Shown here: in pieces, positions 26,389 to 39,102 of the stretch
Layout of the letters: each line of letters starts with the position of its first letter
Position numbering within the stretch: position 1 is the first letter of the stretch
NCBI RefSeq assembly: GCF_001645125.1
Contig: NZ_LXKA01000221.1
Span: 62,001 to 126,000 of the forward strand
DNA length: 64,000 bases
DNA from: Paraburkholderia ginsengiterrae
GTDB lineage: Bacteria > Pseudomonadota > Gammaproteobacteria > Burkholderiales > Burkholderiaceae
Direction of reading: 5' to 3'
The notes under the pieces: generated by a model
The model's database searches: none
The model's input: the letters and a program-made list of their open reading frames with translations, nothing else
Told to the model about the DNA's origin: nothing
Position numbers and translations under genes: made by a program

Positions 26389-27828
26389 ATGCAGCAAACC
26401 ATCACCGCGGGCAGTCCCGCGCTCGACACGCCTGATGCGCGCACCGGCATCAGCCACGGCGTGGACATCTCCGCGCGCATGGATCGGCTTCCGGCGACGC
26501 GGCATCTGTGGATGCTCGTGTTGCTGATCTCGCTCGGCGGCTTTTTCGAAGTCTATGACCTGATCTTCACCGGCTATATCGCGCCGGGAATGGCGAAGAG
26601 CGGCCTGCTTCAGACCACCACGCAGGCGTTCTTCGGCTTCACCGGAATTGCCGCCTTTATCGCAGCGACGTTCGCCGGGTTGTTCGTCGGCACGTTCGGA
26701 TTCGGCTGGATGCCGGACCGCTACGGACGCCGCGCCGTGTTCACGTTTTCGCTGCTGTGGTACTCGATCGGCTCGGCCATCATGGCGTTTCAGACCACGC
26801 CCGAAGGCGTGCTGCTGTGGCGCTTCATCACGGGCATCGGCGTGGGCCTGGAGATCGTCACGATCGACACCTACGTCACCGAACTGGTGCCGCAGCAGAT
26901 GCGTGGCCGTGCGATCGCGTTCAACCAGGTGGTGATGTTCGCCGCTGCGCCCGTTGCGGCGATCCTCTCGTGGTGGCTCGTCCCTGAGACCGTGTTCGGG
27001 CTGGACGGCTGGCGTGTCGTGGTGCTGGCCGGCTCGGTAGGCGCGATCATCGTCTGGTTCATCCGCCGTGCGGTGCCGGAAAGCCCAAGGTGGCTGGCCG
27101 CACAGGGCAACATCGAAAAGAGCGAGCAGATCGTGAGCAGGATCGAGGCGATCGTCGAGCGCCAGTCGGGCGCGAGCCTGCCGCCGCCCGTGCAGGCGTG
27201 CGAGCAGCCCACGCTCCGGCGCGCGGCCCTGGCGGAGCTGTGGCGCGCGCCTTATCGCTCGCGTCTTCTCATGCTGATCGTCTTCAACTTTTGCCAGGCA
27301 ATCGGCTACTACGGATTCGCGAACTGGGTGCCGACACTGCTGATCGGTCAAGGCGTCACCGTCACGAAGAGTCTCCTCTACTCATTCATCATCGCCTTCG
27401 CCATGCCGGCGGGACCGTTGCTCGCGATGCTCTACGCGGACAGGATCCAGCGCAAGCATCTGATTGTCGGCGGAGCGCTGGCGGTGATCGTCTGCGGACT
27501 CGCATTCGGGCAGATGAAAGAAGTGGTGCCGCTCATCATTCTCGGCGTGATGATCAGCCTTGCGGGGCAGACGGTTTCCGTGTCGTTTCACGCATACCAG
27601 TGCGAGCTTTTTCCGACCGAGGTCCGGGCGCGTGCGAGTGGCATCGCGTATTCAGCCAGTCGCATTGGAGCCATGATGTCGGGCTTCATTATCGCGTCGC
27701 TGCTGAAGGACTTCGGCGTGCCTGGCGTCTTCACCGGGATCACGGTCTTCATGATTCTTGTGGCTTTCATCATCGGCGTGTTCGGTCCGAGGACCAACGG
27801 TGTACGGCTTGAAGAACTCAACCGCTGA
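26389..27828 (+). CDS. MFS transporter of the lyase/CoA-transferase cluster
   Basis: 479 residues, 12 helices, metabolite:H+ symporter type: GWMPDRYGRRAVF between TM2 and TM3, YVTELVPQQMRGRAIA after TM4, and PESPRWLAAQG at the start of the central loop. CAGGAG at 26377-26382 supports ATG 26389. It is the third gene after the lyase and CoA-transferase and would supply their substrate. The 27.8-kb end has no strong hairpin before the convergent LysR. Confidence 0.9.
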   Translation: MQQTITAGSPALDTPDARTGISHGVDISARMDRLPATRHLWMLVLLISLGGFFEVYDLIFTGYIAPGMAKSGLLQTTTQAFFGFTGIAAFIAATFAGLFVGTFGFGWMPDRYGRRAVFTFSLLWYSIGSAIMAFQTTPEGVLLWRFITGIGVGLEIVTIDTYVTELVPQQMRGRAIAFNQVVMFAAAPVAAILSWWLVPETVFGLDGWRVVVLAGSVGAIIVWFIRRAVPESPRWLAAQGNIEKSEQIVSRIEAIVERQSGASLPPPVQACEQPTLRRAALAELWRAPYRSRLLMLIVFNFCQAIGYYGFANWVPTLLIGQGVTVTKSLLYSFIIAFAMPAGPLLAMLYADRIQRKHLIVGGALAVIVCGLAFGQMKEVVPLIILGVMISLAGQTVSVSFHAYQCELFPTEVRARASGIAYSASRIGAMMSGFIIASLLKDFGVPGVFTGITVFMILVAFIIGVFGPRTNGVRLEELNR

Positions 27829-27861
27829 GGGAGTCGATTATTGCTGGCACGCTAAAAGCCG

Positions 27862-28755
27862 CTACGTCTTTTGACGCAACGCATTGGCTACGACGACGAA
27901 CGCGGGAGTCGGCTGGCGGCGGCTGGGATAGTACAGATGAAAGCCAGAAAACGACGGGCACCAGTCGGACAGCACACGCACCAGCTCCCCGCTTTCGATC
28001 TGCGACAGGACCCGTTGTTCTGCAACGAAGGCGAGGCCAACACCAGCAAGCGCGGCTTTCACGGCCATCGTCGCGGTGTTGAAGACGAGTTGCCCCTCGA
28101 CGCGGACGTTGAGCTCGCGTTCTCCTTTCTTAAACTCCCACGCGTAAATGCCGCCGGACGTTGGCATACGGATGTTGATGCAGTTATGCGCTGTCAGGTC
28201 TTGCGGAGTCTTCGGCTTTGGATGCGCGGCGAAATAACCGGGCGTGCCGACAACGGCCATGCGCACGTCGGGGCCGATGCGAACGGCAACCATGTCCTTG
28301 GCAACCTGCTCGCCGAGCCGCACGCCTGCATCGAGCCGCTGTTCGACGATGTCCGTGAGTCCGTTGTCGATGACGATTTCGATCGTGATGTCCGGATAGT
28401 CGGGTAGAAGCCGTTCGATCACCGGCCACAGCAGCAGTTCTGCCGCGTGCTCGCCCGCGGCAATGCGCACGGTGCCCGCCGGCTTATCGCGCAAAGCGGT
28501 GAGCGCACTGAGTTCGGCCGCGATCTCATCGAGCCGCGGGCCGACCGACTGGATCAGGCGTTCGCCCGCTTCCGTGGGCGAGATATTGCGTGTTGTCCTC
28601 GCCAGCAGCCGCAGGCCGAGCCGCGCTTCCAGATTACGCACCGTCTGGCTCAGCGCTGACTGGGACACCCCAAGCTTCGCGGCTGCCTTGGTGAAGCTGC
28701 CTTCGCGAGCGACGGAAAGAAATGCCGTGATATCGGATAGATCGGAACGCGCCAT
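27862..28755 (-). CDS. LysR-family regulator (divergent from aldo/keto reductase)
   Basis: 297 residues: HTH with LGVSQSALSQTVRNLEARLG, then a typical effector domain. The FTKAAAKLGV and TTRNISPTEAG motifs mark the subgroup that often sits beside oxidoreductases and controls them. Divergent from the aldo/keto reductase gene across 156 bp. AAGGTGGG upstream of ATG 28755 is an adequate ribosome site. Confidence 0.9.
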   Translation of the reverse strand: MARSDLSDITAFLSVAREGSFTKAAAKLGVSQSALSQTVRNLEARLGLRLLARTTRNISPTEAGERLIQSVGPRLDEIAAELSALTALRDKPAGTVRIAAGEHAAELLLWPVIERLLPDYPDITIEIVIDNGLTDIVEQRLDAGVRLGEQVAKDMVAVRIGPDVRMAVVGTPGYFAAHPKPKTPQDLTAHNCINIRMPTSGGIYAWEFKKGERELNVRVEGQLVFNTATMAVKAALAGVGLAFVAEQRVLSQIESGELVRVLSDWCPSFSGFHLYYPSRRQPTPAFVVVANALRQKT

Positions 28756-28908
28756 TTATAAGCCCACCTTCTAACTTCAAGAAGATTTTAGCTCTTTATC
28801 GCAGAAAGAAGGGTTGCTACATTGAAATCCTGGCAACCGTGACGTTCTGGAGAAGGTCGCGGACGAGCCGTGCCACGGCCGTGTAACAGCAAGCGATCAA
28901 GGAGTTAG

Positions 28909-29895
<987 letters not shown>

Positions 29896-29978
29896 CCGCT
29901 TCACGTGACGCCGTGAGCGTGCGGGCGTCCGCGCAGGGTAGCCCCACGGCTGATCTGCCGGGCGCAAAAAAAGAAAAA

Positions 29979-29990
29979 TTAAGAACGTTT
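29979..29990. promoter_or_regulatory. Shared 12-mer upstream of dienelactone hydrolase
   Basis: TTAAGAACGTTT, part of the imperfect dyad TTAAGAACGTTTTAA, about 70 bp before the hydrolase start. The identical 12-mer recurs at 38951 upstream of another alpha/beta hydrolase. Confidence 0.4.
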
Positions 29991-30059
29991 TAACTTGCCC
30001 AAAGGACCCGGGACCTTGACTGCGCATACACTCGGCTGAACTTACAGCGGAGTTTTGCA

Positions 30060-30755
30060 ATGAGCGAAATCCTCAACATCAAGGTTCCGGACGGGTCCTT
30101 CTCAGCTTACGTGGCGCGTCCCAAACAGGAACCGGCTCCCGCCGTCGTCGTGCTGCAGGAGATATTCGGCGTCAATACCGACATGCGCCAGACGGCGGAC
30201 GAACTCGCCGCTCTGGGCTTCATCGCCATCTGCCCGGATCTGTTCTGGCGCCAGGTGCCCAACGTCCAGTTGTCGGATAAGACCGATTGGGACCAGGCGG
30301 CCAAGCTGTATCAGGCGTACGACGTCAACCAGGGTGCCGTCGACATCATCGCTGCCGTCGAGTGGGCGCGTACGCTACCGGGCGCGACGGGGCAGGTCGG
30401 CGTAGTCGGTTTTTGCCTCGGCGGCCTGATGAGCTATCTGACCGCGGCAAGGGGCAAGATAGACGCGGCCGTGAGCTACTACGGCGGCAGGACCGACGAG
30501 TTTCTCGACGAGGCATCGAACATCACGGCACCGATGATCATGCACTTCGGCGAAGAGGACGAATACATCTCGCAGGCGGCCCAACAGGCGATCAAAGCGA
30601 AGATGCACGGCAAGCCTGGCGTCGACATATTCAGCTACCCAGGCTGCGCTCATGCTTTTGCGCGGCATCACGGCACCAAATTCGACGAGGCCGCGGCGCA
30701 TCTCGCCAATGGCCGCACTGCTTCTTTCTTCAAGAAGCATCTCGGACTTGCATAA
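30060..30755 (+). CDS. Dienelactone hydrolase family protein
   Basis: 231 residues. Starts with the DLH N-terminal strand and VVLQEIFGVN; the nucleophile elbow is GFCLGG (Cys at about 121), with the acid around FGEEDEYIS and His in CAHAFARHH. The family hydrolyses dienelactones in chloro- or hydroxy-aromatic breakdown and also related esters and lactones, in the cytosol. It could serve the aromatic pathways in this window but is not linked to them in an operon. GGAG lies 8 bp before ATG 30060. Confidence 0.92.
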   Translation: MSEILNIKVPDGSFSAYVARPKQEPAPAVVVLQEIFGVNTDMRQTADELAALGFIAICPDLFWRQVPNVQLSDKTDWDQAAKLYQAYDVNQGAVDIIAAVEWARTLPGATGQVGVVGFCLGGLMSYLTAARGKIDAAVSYYGGRTDEFLDEASNITAPMIMHFGEEDEYISQAAQQAIKAKMHGKPGVDIFSYPGCAHAFARHHGTKFDEAAAHLANGRTASFFKKHLGLA

Positions 30756-30897
30756 GAGCCTGCCGCTGGACCCATCCGCACACGCGGGCTCCGGCGGCTC
30801 GCCATTTATACTTAGCCAGCGCGGAACCGCGCTCTACCCGTGAGTATTTCATTGCAGGCGGCAGCACGTTGCCAATTAACCTGAGGAAATTGCAGAA

Positions 30898-31218
30898 ATG
30901 AAGCGACTTACAGTGAGACAGATTATCGCCGGGTTTGCAATCGCGGCCATGGCAGCCGGGGCGGTCGTACCGGCCATGGCTCAAGACGCGAGCGGAACGG
31001 CCGCGGCCACTGCCGCTAACCCCGCCGCCGCGTCGAGCGCGAAGCCGTCAAAGGCCGACCGCAAGGCGGCACGGAAGAAGGCTCGTGCAAAGAAGAATGC
31101 GGAGCTGAAGAAGCTTGAAGATGCCGGTTATAAACCGAGTAGCAACGACCCCAACTATCCGACCGATTTGCAGAATGCCCAGAAAAAGGCCGGTATTGGT
31201 CAAGGCGCGAGTCAATAG
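30898..31218 (+). CDS. Small exported basic protein, DUF4148-like (paralogue of 10131)
   Basis: 106 residues with signal peptide ending VPAMAQ, an Ala-rich linker, a Lys/Arg-rich helix (about 48-70, KADRKAARKKARAKKNAEL) and the DUF4148 end LEDAGYKPSSNDPNYP. The basic helix and GYK...NYP core align throughout with the protein at 10131, so the two are duplicates that have diverged. Function unknown. A strong hairpin follows 14 bp after the stop. Confidence 0.8.
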   Translation: MKRLTVRQIIAGFAIAAMAAGAVVPAMAQDASGTAAATAANPAAASSAKPSKADRKAARKKARAKKNAELKKLEDAGYKPSSNDPNYPTDLQNAQKKAGIGQGASQ

Positions 31219-31231
31219 TTTCGGCTGGACT

Positions 31232-31257
31232 GTCGCGGTGATCGCTTTCACCGCGAC
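31232..31257 (+). terminator. Hairpin after DUF4148 gene
   Basis: A 10-bp perfect stem, GTCGCGGTGA with TCACCGCGAC, and a six-base loop. No long T-run follows, but placement directly after the stop supports a terminator. Confidence 0.65.
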
Positions 31258-31260
31258 GGC

Positions 31261-31554
31261 GCGTCGCTTGCTGCCGCGCCCCTGGTCAAAACACAGGCGC
31301 CTGCTTTTCTAAGCACATTCTTCGACGCTGCGCTCGCCTCTGTGGCGCCGTATGTCGCGGCCGGGCGCTTCAAGCCCTTCAGCGGAGATGTCGAACTCGA
31401 TCCAGGTATTCGGGCTGTCGCCCTGACGGGGCATACGCCAGGCCATACCGGATATCTTGTGGATAGCGAATCAAAACAACTTCTGGTCTGGGGCGATATC
31501 GTCCACGTTGCAGCGATCCAGTTGCAGAATCCAGAGGCTACCGTCGAGTCGTAG
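31261..31554 (+). pseudogene. Remnant of an MBL-fold metallo-hydrolase
   Basis: One frame reads continuously as the C-terminal half of a metallo-beta-lactamase-fold hydrolase: APAFLSTFFDAALASV, then GRFKPFSGD, LTGHTPGHTGYLVDS (zinc-ligand His in TPGHT) and LLVWGDIVHVAAIQL. The N-terminal half with the HxHxDH zinc motif is missing, there is no ribosome site, and the frame stops right after the strand ending in ATVES. A gene remnant left by deletion; the preceding terminator would also silence it. Confidence 0.75.
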
Positions 31555-31639
31555 GCGATCGGGGCCAGACGTTGAGATTGTGTATTCAATGGCTTGATCG
31601 GCCGAGCTGGACAACCCACTGTTGATTGATCAGGAGGGT

Positions 31640-32146
31640 ATGGTGCATAACGAGGGTCTCTTGAAACAGGGCATTGAAACGCGCCGGGATGAAGGACACT
31701 TCAGGCAGGAAGCGTCCTACTCGCCGTTCGACACAATGGATGCGAGGACGGACGGTGGCCACGCCTTCGTGTGGGATCACGTGATCAACGCACTCAAGAC
31801 CTGTCGCGATGAATGTCGGGCCGAAGCGTATCTCGCGCCGCCGGCACGTTGCATGGAGAAGTATCTGCCGTCGCCGCACACGCAGATTGACATCATGGAG
31901 CGTCTGTCTGAAAGCTCTGTCGCGGTGCTGTGGCGCGATGCTACACGCGGCCGCTATGGCGATCAGGTCTGGATTGTTTGCCGTGCCCGCATCAAGGGGC
32001 GTTGTGCGTTGAGCGGAGCGATCATTCGCCGCGGTGATCTGGTCTACAAACCGAGGGTGCGTAGCGCCGCACCCTCCAACGCCGCCGCGATGATTCTGGC
32101 TTCTGTGGTTTCAGGAATGCCCTGCATGTCTGCAGACGGAGGTTAG
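31640..32146 (+). CDS. DUF3331-like protein
   Basis: About 168 residues. The diagnostic part is C-terminal: SVAVLWRDATRGRYGDQVW followed by CALSGAIIRRGDLVYKPR, a Cys-containing beta element seen in DUF3331 proteins of Burkholderiales. The N-terminal half is charged and poorly conserved. AGGAGGG at 31632-31638 sits very near ATG 31640; GTG 31643 is an alternative and the TTG at 31622 has no ribosome site. Function unknown; no signal peptide or membrane segment. Confidence 0.65.
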   Translation: MVHNEGLLKQGIETRRDEGHFRQEASYSPFDTMDARTDGGHAFVWDHVINALKTCRDECRAEAYLAPPARCMEKYLPSPHTQIDIMERLSESSVAVLWRDATRGRYGDQVWIVCRARIKGRCALSGAIIRRGDLVYKPRVRSAAPSNAAAMILASVVSGMPCMSADGG

Positions 32147-32353
32147 CGCCGCGCCAACACACTGCTCAATGGGAGCAAGCAGACCGAAAGCGTTCGGAAT
32201 GCTGCTGTTTTGCAACAGTAGACATCGGTGAGAATGTCTCGTACCTATTACCGTCAGAGATTCGGTTCTATTTCAAGGTTTCCTTTTCCCAGACCCGCCG
32301 ATGAAACCAATCGGAGCCTGGATCTGACGGCGCAGGGAACCCCCGAATAAAAA

Positions 32354-34180
32354 ATGAACACTGACCAATTCCTTCGACTGCGTTATCTGGGACTGCTCTG
32401 GGTATTCGGCTGTAGTACCTTGGGCGTGGTCACTTTGGTGTGCTTCCGTCTGGGTTTCAGCCTGGCGTCCGCGGGGTTTGCCTATCTAATTGTTATCGTG
32501 CTGCTGTCTCTTCTCGACAGCTTTGTTTCGTCCGCCATTTTTTCTGTTTTTTCTGCCGCTTGTCTCAACTACTACTTCACCGATCCGATCTTCAGCTTCA
32601 GCGTGGCGTCCCCTCAGGATCTGATGGGACTGGTTACGTTCATGACCACGTCGCTTACCGTTACTGCGCTGATAAGACACGTGCGGCGGCTGGGCGAGGC
32701 ACACCGTGAGCAGGCCGAACTTCTCGACCTTACGCATGACACGGTGTTCGTTCGTGACATGAGCGACGTCATCAGCTATTGGAATCATGGCGCTGAAGAA
32801 CTGTATGGCTGGACAAAGGAAGAGGCCATCGGCAAGACAAGTCCCCATCTGCTGAAGACGCGCTTTCCCGTGCCGTTCGGTGAGATCACGGAGGCGTTGC
32901 TGAATACGGGCCGCTGGGACGGTGAACTGATCCGGACGAGGCGGGACGGCCGGCAAGTTGTGGTGGCGAGCCGCCTGTCGCTGAAGAGAAGTGAAAATGG
33001 GCGTCCGCTTGCGAAGCTCGAGACCAATATCGACGTTACCGAGCGTAGGCGGACCGAAGAATCGCTGCGCCGCAGCCAGGCGCAGTACCTTGCGGAAGCA
33101 CAGAAACTGAGCCTCACCGGCAGTTTTGGCTGGAATGTGTCAAGTGGAGAAGTTTTCTGGTCCGAGCAAAGCTTCAGGATCTTCGAATACGACCCATCTA
33201 TTCCGCCCACCATTGAAGCGCTGCTTCAGCGTACGCATCCGGACGACGTCGCGTTCGTCCAGAAAACGCTCGAGCATGCAATCGAAGCCAGAAGGGACTT
33301 CGATTTCCAGCATCGGCTGCTGATGCCCGACGGCGCCATCAAGCATCTCCATATCGTCGCGCATGCCGAGAAAGAGAGCGTTTTCAAGCTGCAGTATTTC
33401 GGTGCGGTCAAAGACGTTTCCGCTGCCCGGCAGGCCGAGGAGCAGTTGCATGAGACGCGATCGGAACTCGCCCGCATGAGTCGAGTCACGGCGCTCGGCG
33501 AGCTGAGTGCGTCCATTGCCCATGAAGTCACACAGCCGCTCGCGGCAATTGTCGCGAACGGTGAGGCCTGTTTGCGATGGCTCTTCCATCCAACGCCACA
33601 GCCCGACGAGGTGCAGACCTGTGTGCAATACATGATCGCCGATGCCCGGCGCGCGAGCGAGATCGTCCTGCGTATTCGCATGCTTCTCAAAAAGGATACC
33701 CCGCAGAAGACGCAACTCTGTCTCAACGAAGTCATCAATGATGTAGCGTCGCTCATCCAACACGAAATACTCACTCATCGCGTCTCGCTGCGCCTCGAAC
33801 TTGCTCCCGGCTTGCCGCCGCTGCACGCCGGACGGGTCGAACTTCAGCAAGTGATTCTCAACCTGGCGATCAACGGCATTCAGGCGATGGGCGGCATCGA
33901 TGACGGACCACGTGAACTGGTGATCAAGACCTTTCAGGATGAGGCCGGCAATGTGGTCGCCTCCGTGCAGGACTCCGGCACGGGCATCAAACCCGAGAGC
34001 ATCGGTCGGCTGTTCGATCCGTTCTTCACCACCAAACCCGACGGCATGGGCATGGGTTTGTCGATTTGCCACTCGATCGTCGAAGCCCACGGTGGACGGG
34101 TGTGGGCCTCCAACCGTACGGGACGCGGCGCGATCTTCCAACTCAGCCTGCCTCCGTTTGCGAAAGCGGGCGGCCTTTGA
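32354..34180 (+). CDS. Orphan sensor histidine kinase with DUF4118 and two PAS domains
   Basis: 608 residues. Four hydrophobic helices at 12-108 (DUF4118 membrane module), PAS at about 120-230, a second PAS/PAC at 250-360, a HisKA helix with the phospho-acceptor His390 (SIAHEVTQPLAA), and an HATPase with N box NLAINGIQAM, G1 DSGTGI, F box FDPFFTTK and G2 GMGMGLSI. This is the FixL/DctB-like HPK4 group. No response regulator is adjacent, so the partner must be encoded elsewhere. The PAS domains lack an obvious haem-binding His motif; the signal is unknown. Confidence 0.92.
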   Translation: MNTDQFLRLRYLGLLWVFGCSTLGVVTLVCFRLGFSLASAGFAYLIVIVLLSLLDSFVSSAIFSVFSAACLNYYFTDPIFSFSVASPQDLMGLVTFMTTSLTVTALIRHVRRLGEAHREQAELLDLTHDTVFVRDMSDVISYWNHGAEELYGWTKEEAIGKTSPHLLKTRFPVPFGEITEALLNTGRWDGELIRTRRDGRQVVVASRLSLKRSENGRPLAKLETNIDVTERRRTEESLRRSQAQYLAEAQKLSLTGSFGWNVSSGEVFWSEQSFRIFEYDPSIPPTIEALLQRTHPDDVAFVQKTLEHAIEARRDFDFQHRLLMPDGAIKHLHIVAHAEKESVFKLQYFGAVKDVSAARQAEEQLHETRSELARMSRVTALGELSASIAHEVTQPLAAIVANGEACLRWLFHPTPQPDEVQTCVQYMIADARRASEIVLRIRMLLKKDTPQKTQLCLNEVINDVASLIQHEILTHRVSLRLELAPGLPPLHAGRVELQQVILNLAINGIQAMGGIDDGPRELVIKTFQDEAGNVVASVQDSGTGIKPESIGRLFDPFFTTKPDGMGMGLSICHSIVEAHGGRVWASNRTGRGAIFQLSLPPFAKAGGL

Positions 34181-34307
34181 CGCCGATCCTATTTTGAGTG
34201 CCGATATCCCGGCATTCCATCACGCAGCCTTCAGATCGTTTTAGCCTCGCAAAGGACTTTAAAGAAGCATTTCCCTACGGCGAGTCCGCGACGCCACACG
34301 CAACCAA

Positions 34308-35213
34308 TCACGCTGTGCCGTTCGTCAGTTCGGAGATGAAATCGATAAACGCATTGACTCTTCGGGAGCCTCTCTGATTGGGCAAATACACGGCGCTCAC
34401 GACGGATCGAGCGTTGTTCGGTGCGATGTCGAAGTCTGGCAACAGGCGGGTAAGCGTGCCGGCCTGAACATCGGCGGCGACCAGCCAGTCCGGGAGGAGA
34501 GCGATGCCCGTGCCGTCTATCGCTGCCTCGCGTAACACCTCGGAGCTGTTGGCCTTTAGCCTGCCGGTGACCATGACGCGCGTTTCTTCCTGCTGACGGA
34601 TGAAGGTCCAGACCTGAGCTTCGGCAGCGTAGGTGAATCGAAGGCACTCATGGTCCGTCAATGCGGCGGGAGAGTCCGGATAACCCGCCCGTTCGAGGTA
34701 TTCACCACTCGCAACCAGAAAACGCGCAAACACCCCAATGCGTCTGCTGACGACATCCGCGGTGGGCGCGACCTCGCCCAGGCGAATCGCGACATCGATC
34801 CGATCGGTCACCAGATCGACGAGCGAATCGCTAAGCCTGATGTCCAGGTCCAGCTTGGGGTACTTTCTCAGGAGCGCGGCGAGGGAAGGCGCAATCTTCC
34901 GTGCGCCGAACGCAACGGGAACAGAAACGCGCAACGGCCCCGACGCTTCTCCGCTTCGGTCCGAAACCGACGCGTCCGCATCGGCCATGTCTTCCAGCAG
35001 TTTTTTCGCCTTGGCGTAGTACGTCGTTCCCGCGTCCGATAGCGTCACCTGGCGGGTGGTTCGGTTGAGCAGTACCGTGCCCAGTTCTTTCTCGAGCGAA
35101 TCCACGGAGCGTGTGACGGAAGACGTGACCAGATCGAGGCGTCGCGCCGCGCTCGAAAACCCGCCTGTCTCCGCGACTTCCACGAATGCGCGCAGGGCTA
35201 GCAGCTTATCCAT
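34308..35213 (-). CDS. LysR-family regulator downstream of katG
   Basis: 301 residues starting MDKLLALRAFVEVAETGG, with the HTH LDLVTSSVTRSVDSLE and effector domain motifs typical of the CrgA-like branch (FVASGEYLERAGYP; LLPDWLVA). GAGGAAGCT precedes ATG 35213, so the earlier ATG at 35237, which lies inside the katG terminator, is rejected. It is on the same strand as katG but separated by a strong terminator. It is not an OxyR: the redox Cys pair of OxyR is absent. Confidence 0.9.
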   Translation of the reverse strand: MDKLLALRAFVEVAETGGFSSAARRLDLVTSSVTRSVDSLEKELGTVLLNRTTRQVTLSDAGTTYYAKAKKLLEDMADADASVSDRSGEASGPLRVSVPVAFGARKIAPSLAALLRKYPKLDLDIRLSDSLVDLVTDRIDVAIRLGEVAPTADVVSRRIGVFARFLVASGEYLERAGYPDSPAALTDHECLRFTYAAEAQVWTFIRQQEETRVMVTGRLKANSSEVLREAAIDGTGIALLPDWLVAADVQAGTLTRLLPDFDIAPNNARSVVSAVYLPNQRGSRRVNAFIDFISELTNGTA

Positions 35214-35236
35214 AGCTTCCTCAATGGCGACTGGCA

Positions 35237-35273
35237 AAAGAACGGCCGGTCATTGTGTGACCGGCCGTTCTTT
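35237..35273. terminator. Strong bidirectional terminator of katG
   Basis: A 16-bp perfect stem: AAAGAACGGCCGGTCA pairs with TGACCGGCCGTTCTTT, loop TTGTG. A/T runs on both sides make it a rho-independent terminator in either direction. It ends katG transcription 33 bp after its stop. Confidence 0.9.
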
Positions 35274-35305
35274 ACTGACGTGAAACGCTTATCGTCTATT
35301 GAAGA

Positions 35306-38735
<3,430 letters not shown>

Positions 38736-39102
38736 GGGCTAAGGGATGTGAAAGATACGGGGTCCCCACACATGGGATCCGACTCGGCGAAGCTAGTATC
38801 GCGCATTCGCGATTCTCCTGCTTTTCATGGTGTGGTTAATTGGTCGTGCTTCACGGATCGCCACGCCGGGCAAATATGCTATCGCAAGTTTGCAGGACAA
38901 ACAGCGATGGTAGCCGTCAACGAGTCCGCAATCGATCAGATGCGCCACCTTTAAGAACGTTTAAGTCCACCGTCAGGACTTTTAGTGCCTTATCCCCCTA
39001 ATCTGCCATCGGTCATGATGCCGCGCTGGTCCGGGACCGGCGCGGCAGGTCGTGGACGCGAACTAAAACGGCAAGGTCGCCGTGAACGATAGGGGAACAA
39101 CA
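38736..39102. other. 367-bp divergent control region
   Basis: Lies between the monooxygenase (minus) and the haloperoxidase-like gene (plus). No supported gene; a 68-codon open frame at 38748-38954 has no coding character. It contains the 12-mer TTAAGAACGTTT at 38951-38962, described separately. Confidence 0.5.
38951..38962. promoter_or_regulatory. Shared 12-mer upstream of haloperoxidase-like gene
   Basis: TTAAGAACGTTT, identical to 29979-29990, about 140 bp before the start of the hydrolase gene at 39103 and embedded in the imperfect dyad TTTAAGAACGTTTAAG. Confidence 0.4.

Noticed and set aside
34308-35213. LysR next to katG as OxyR
   Set aside because: The sequence lacks the OxyR cysteine pair and belongs to the CrgA-like branch; a strong terminator separates it from katG.
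38748-38954. 68-codon frame between monooxygenase and haloperoxidase genes
   Set aside because: No ribosome site, no domain, and it lies in a control region.
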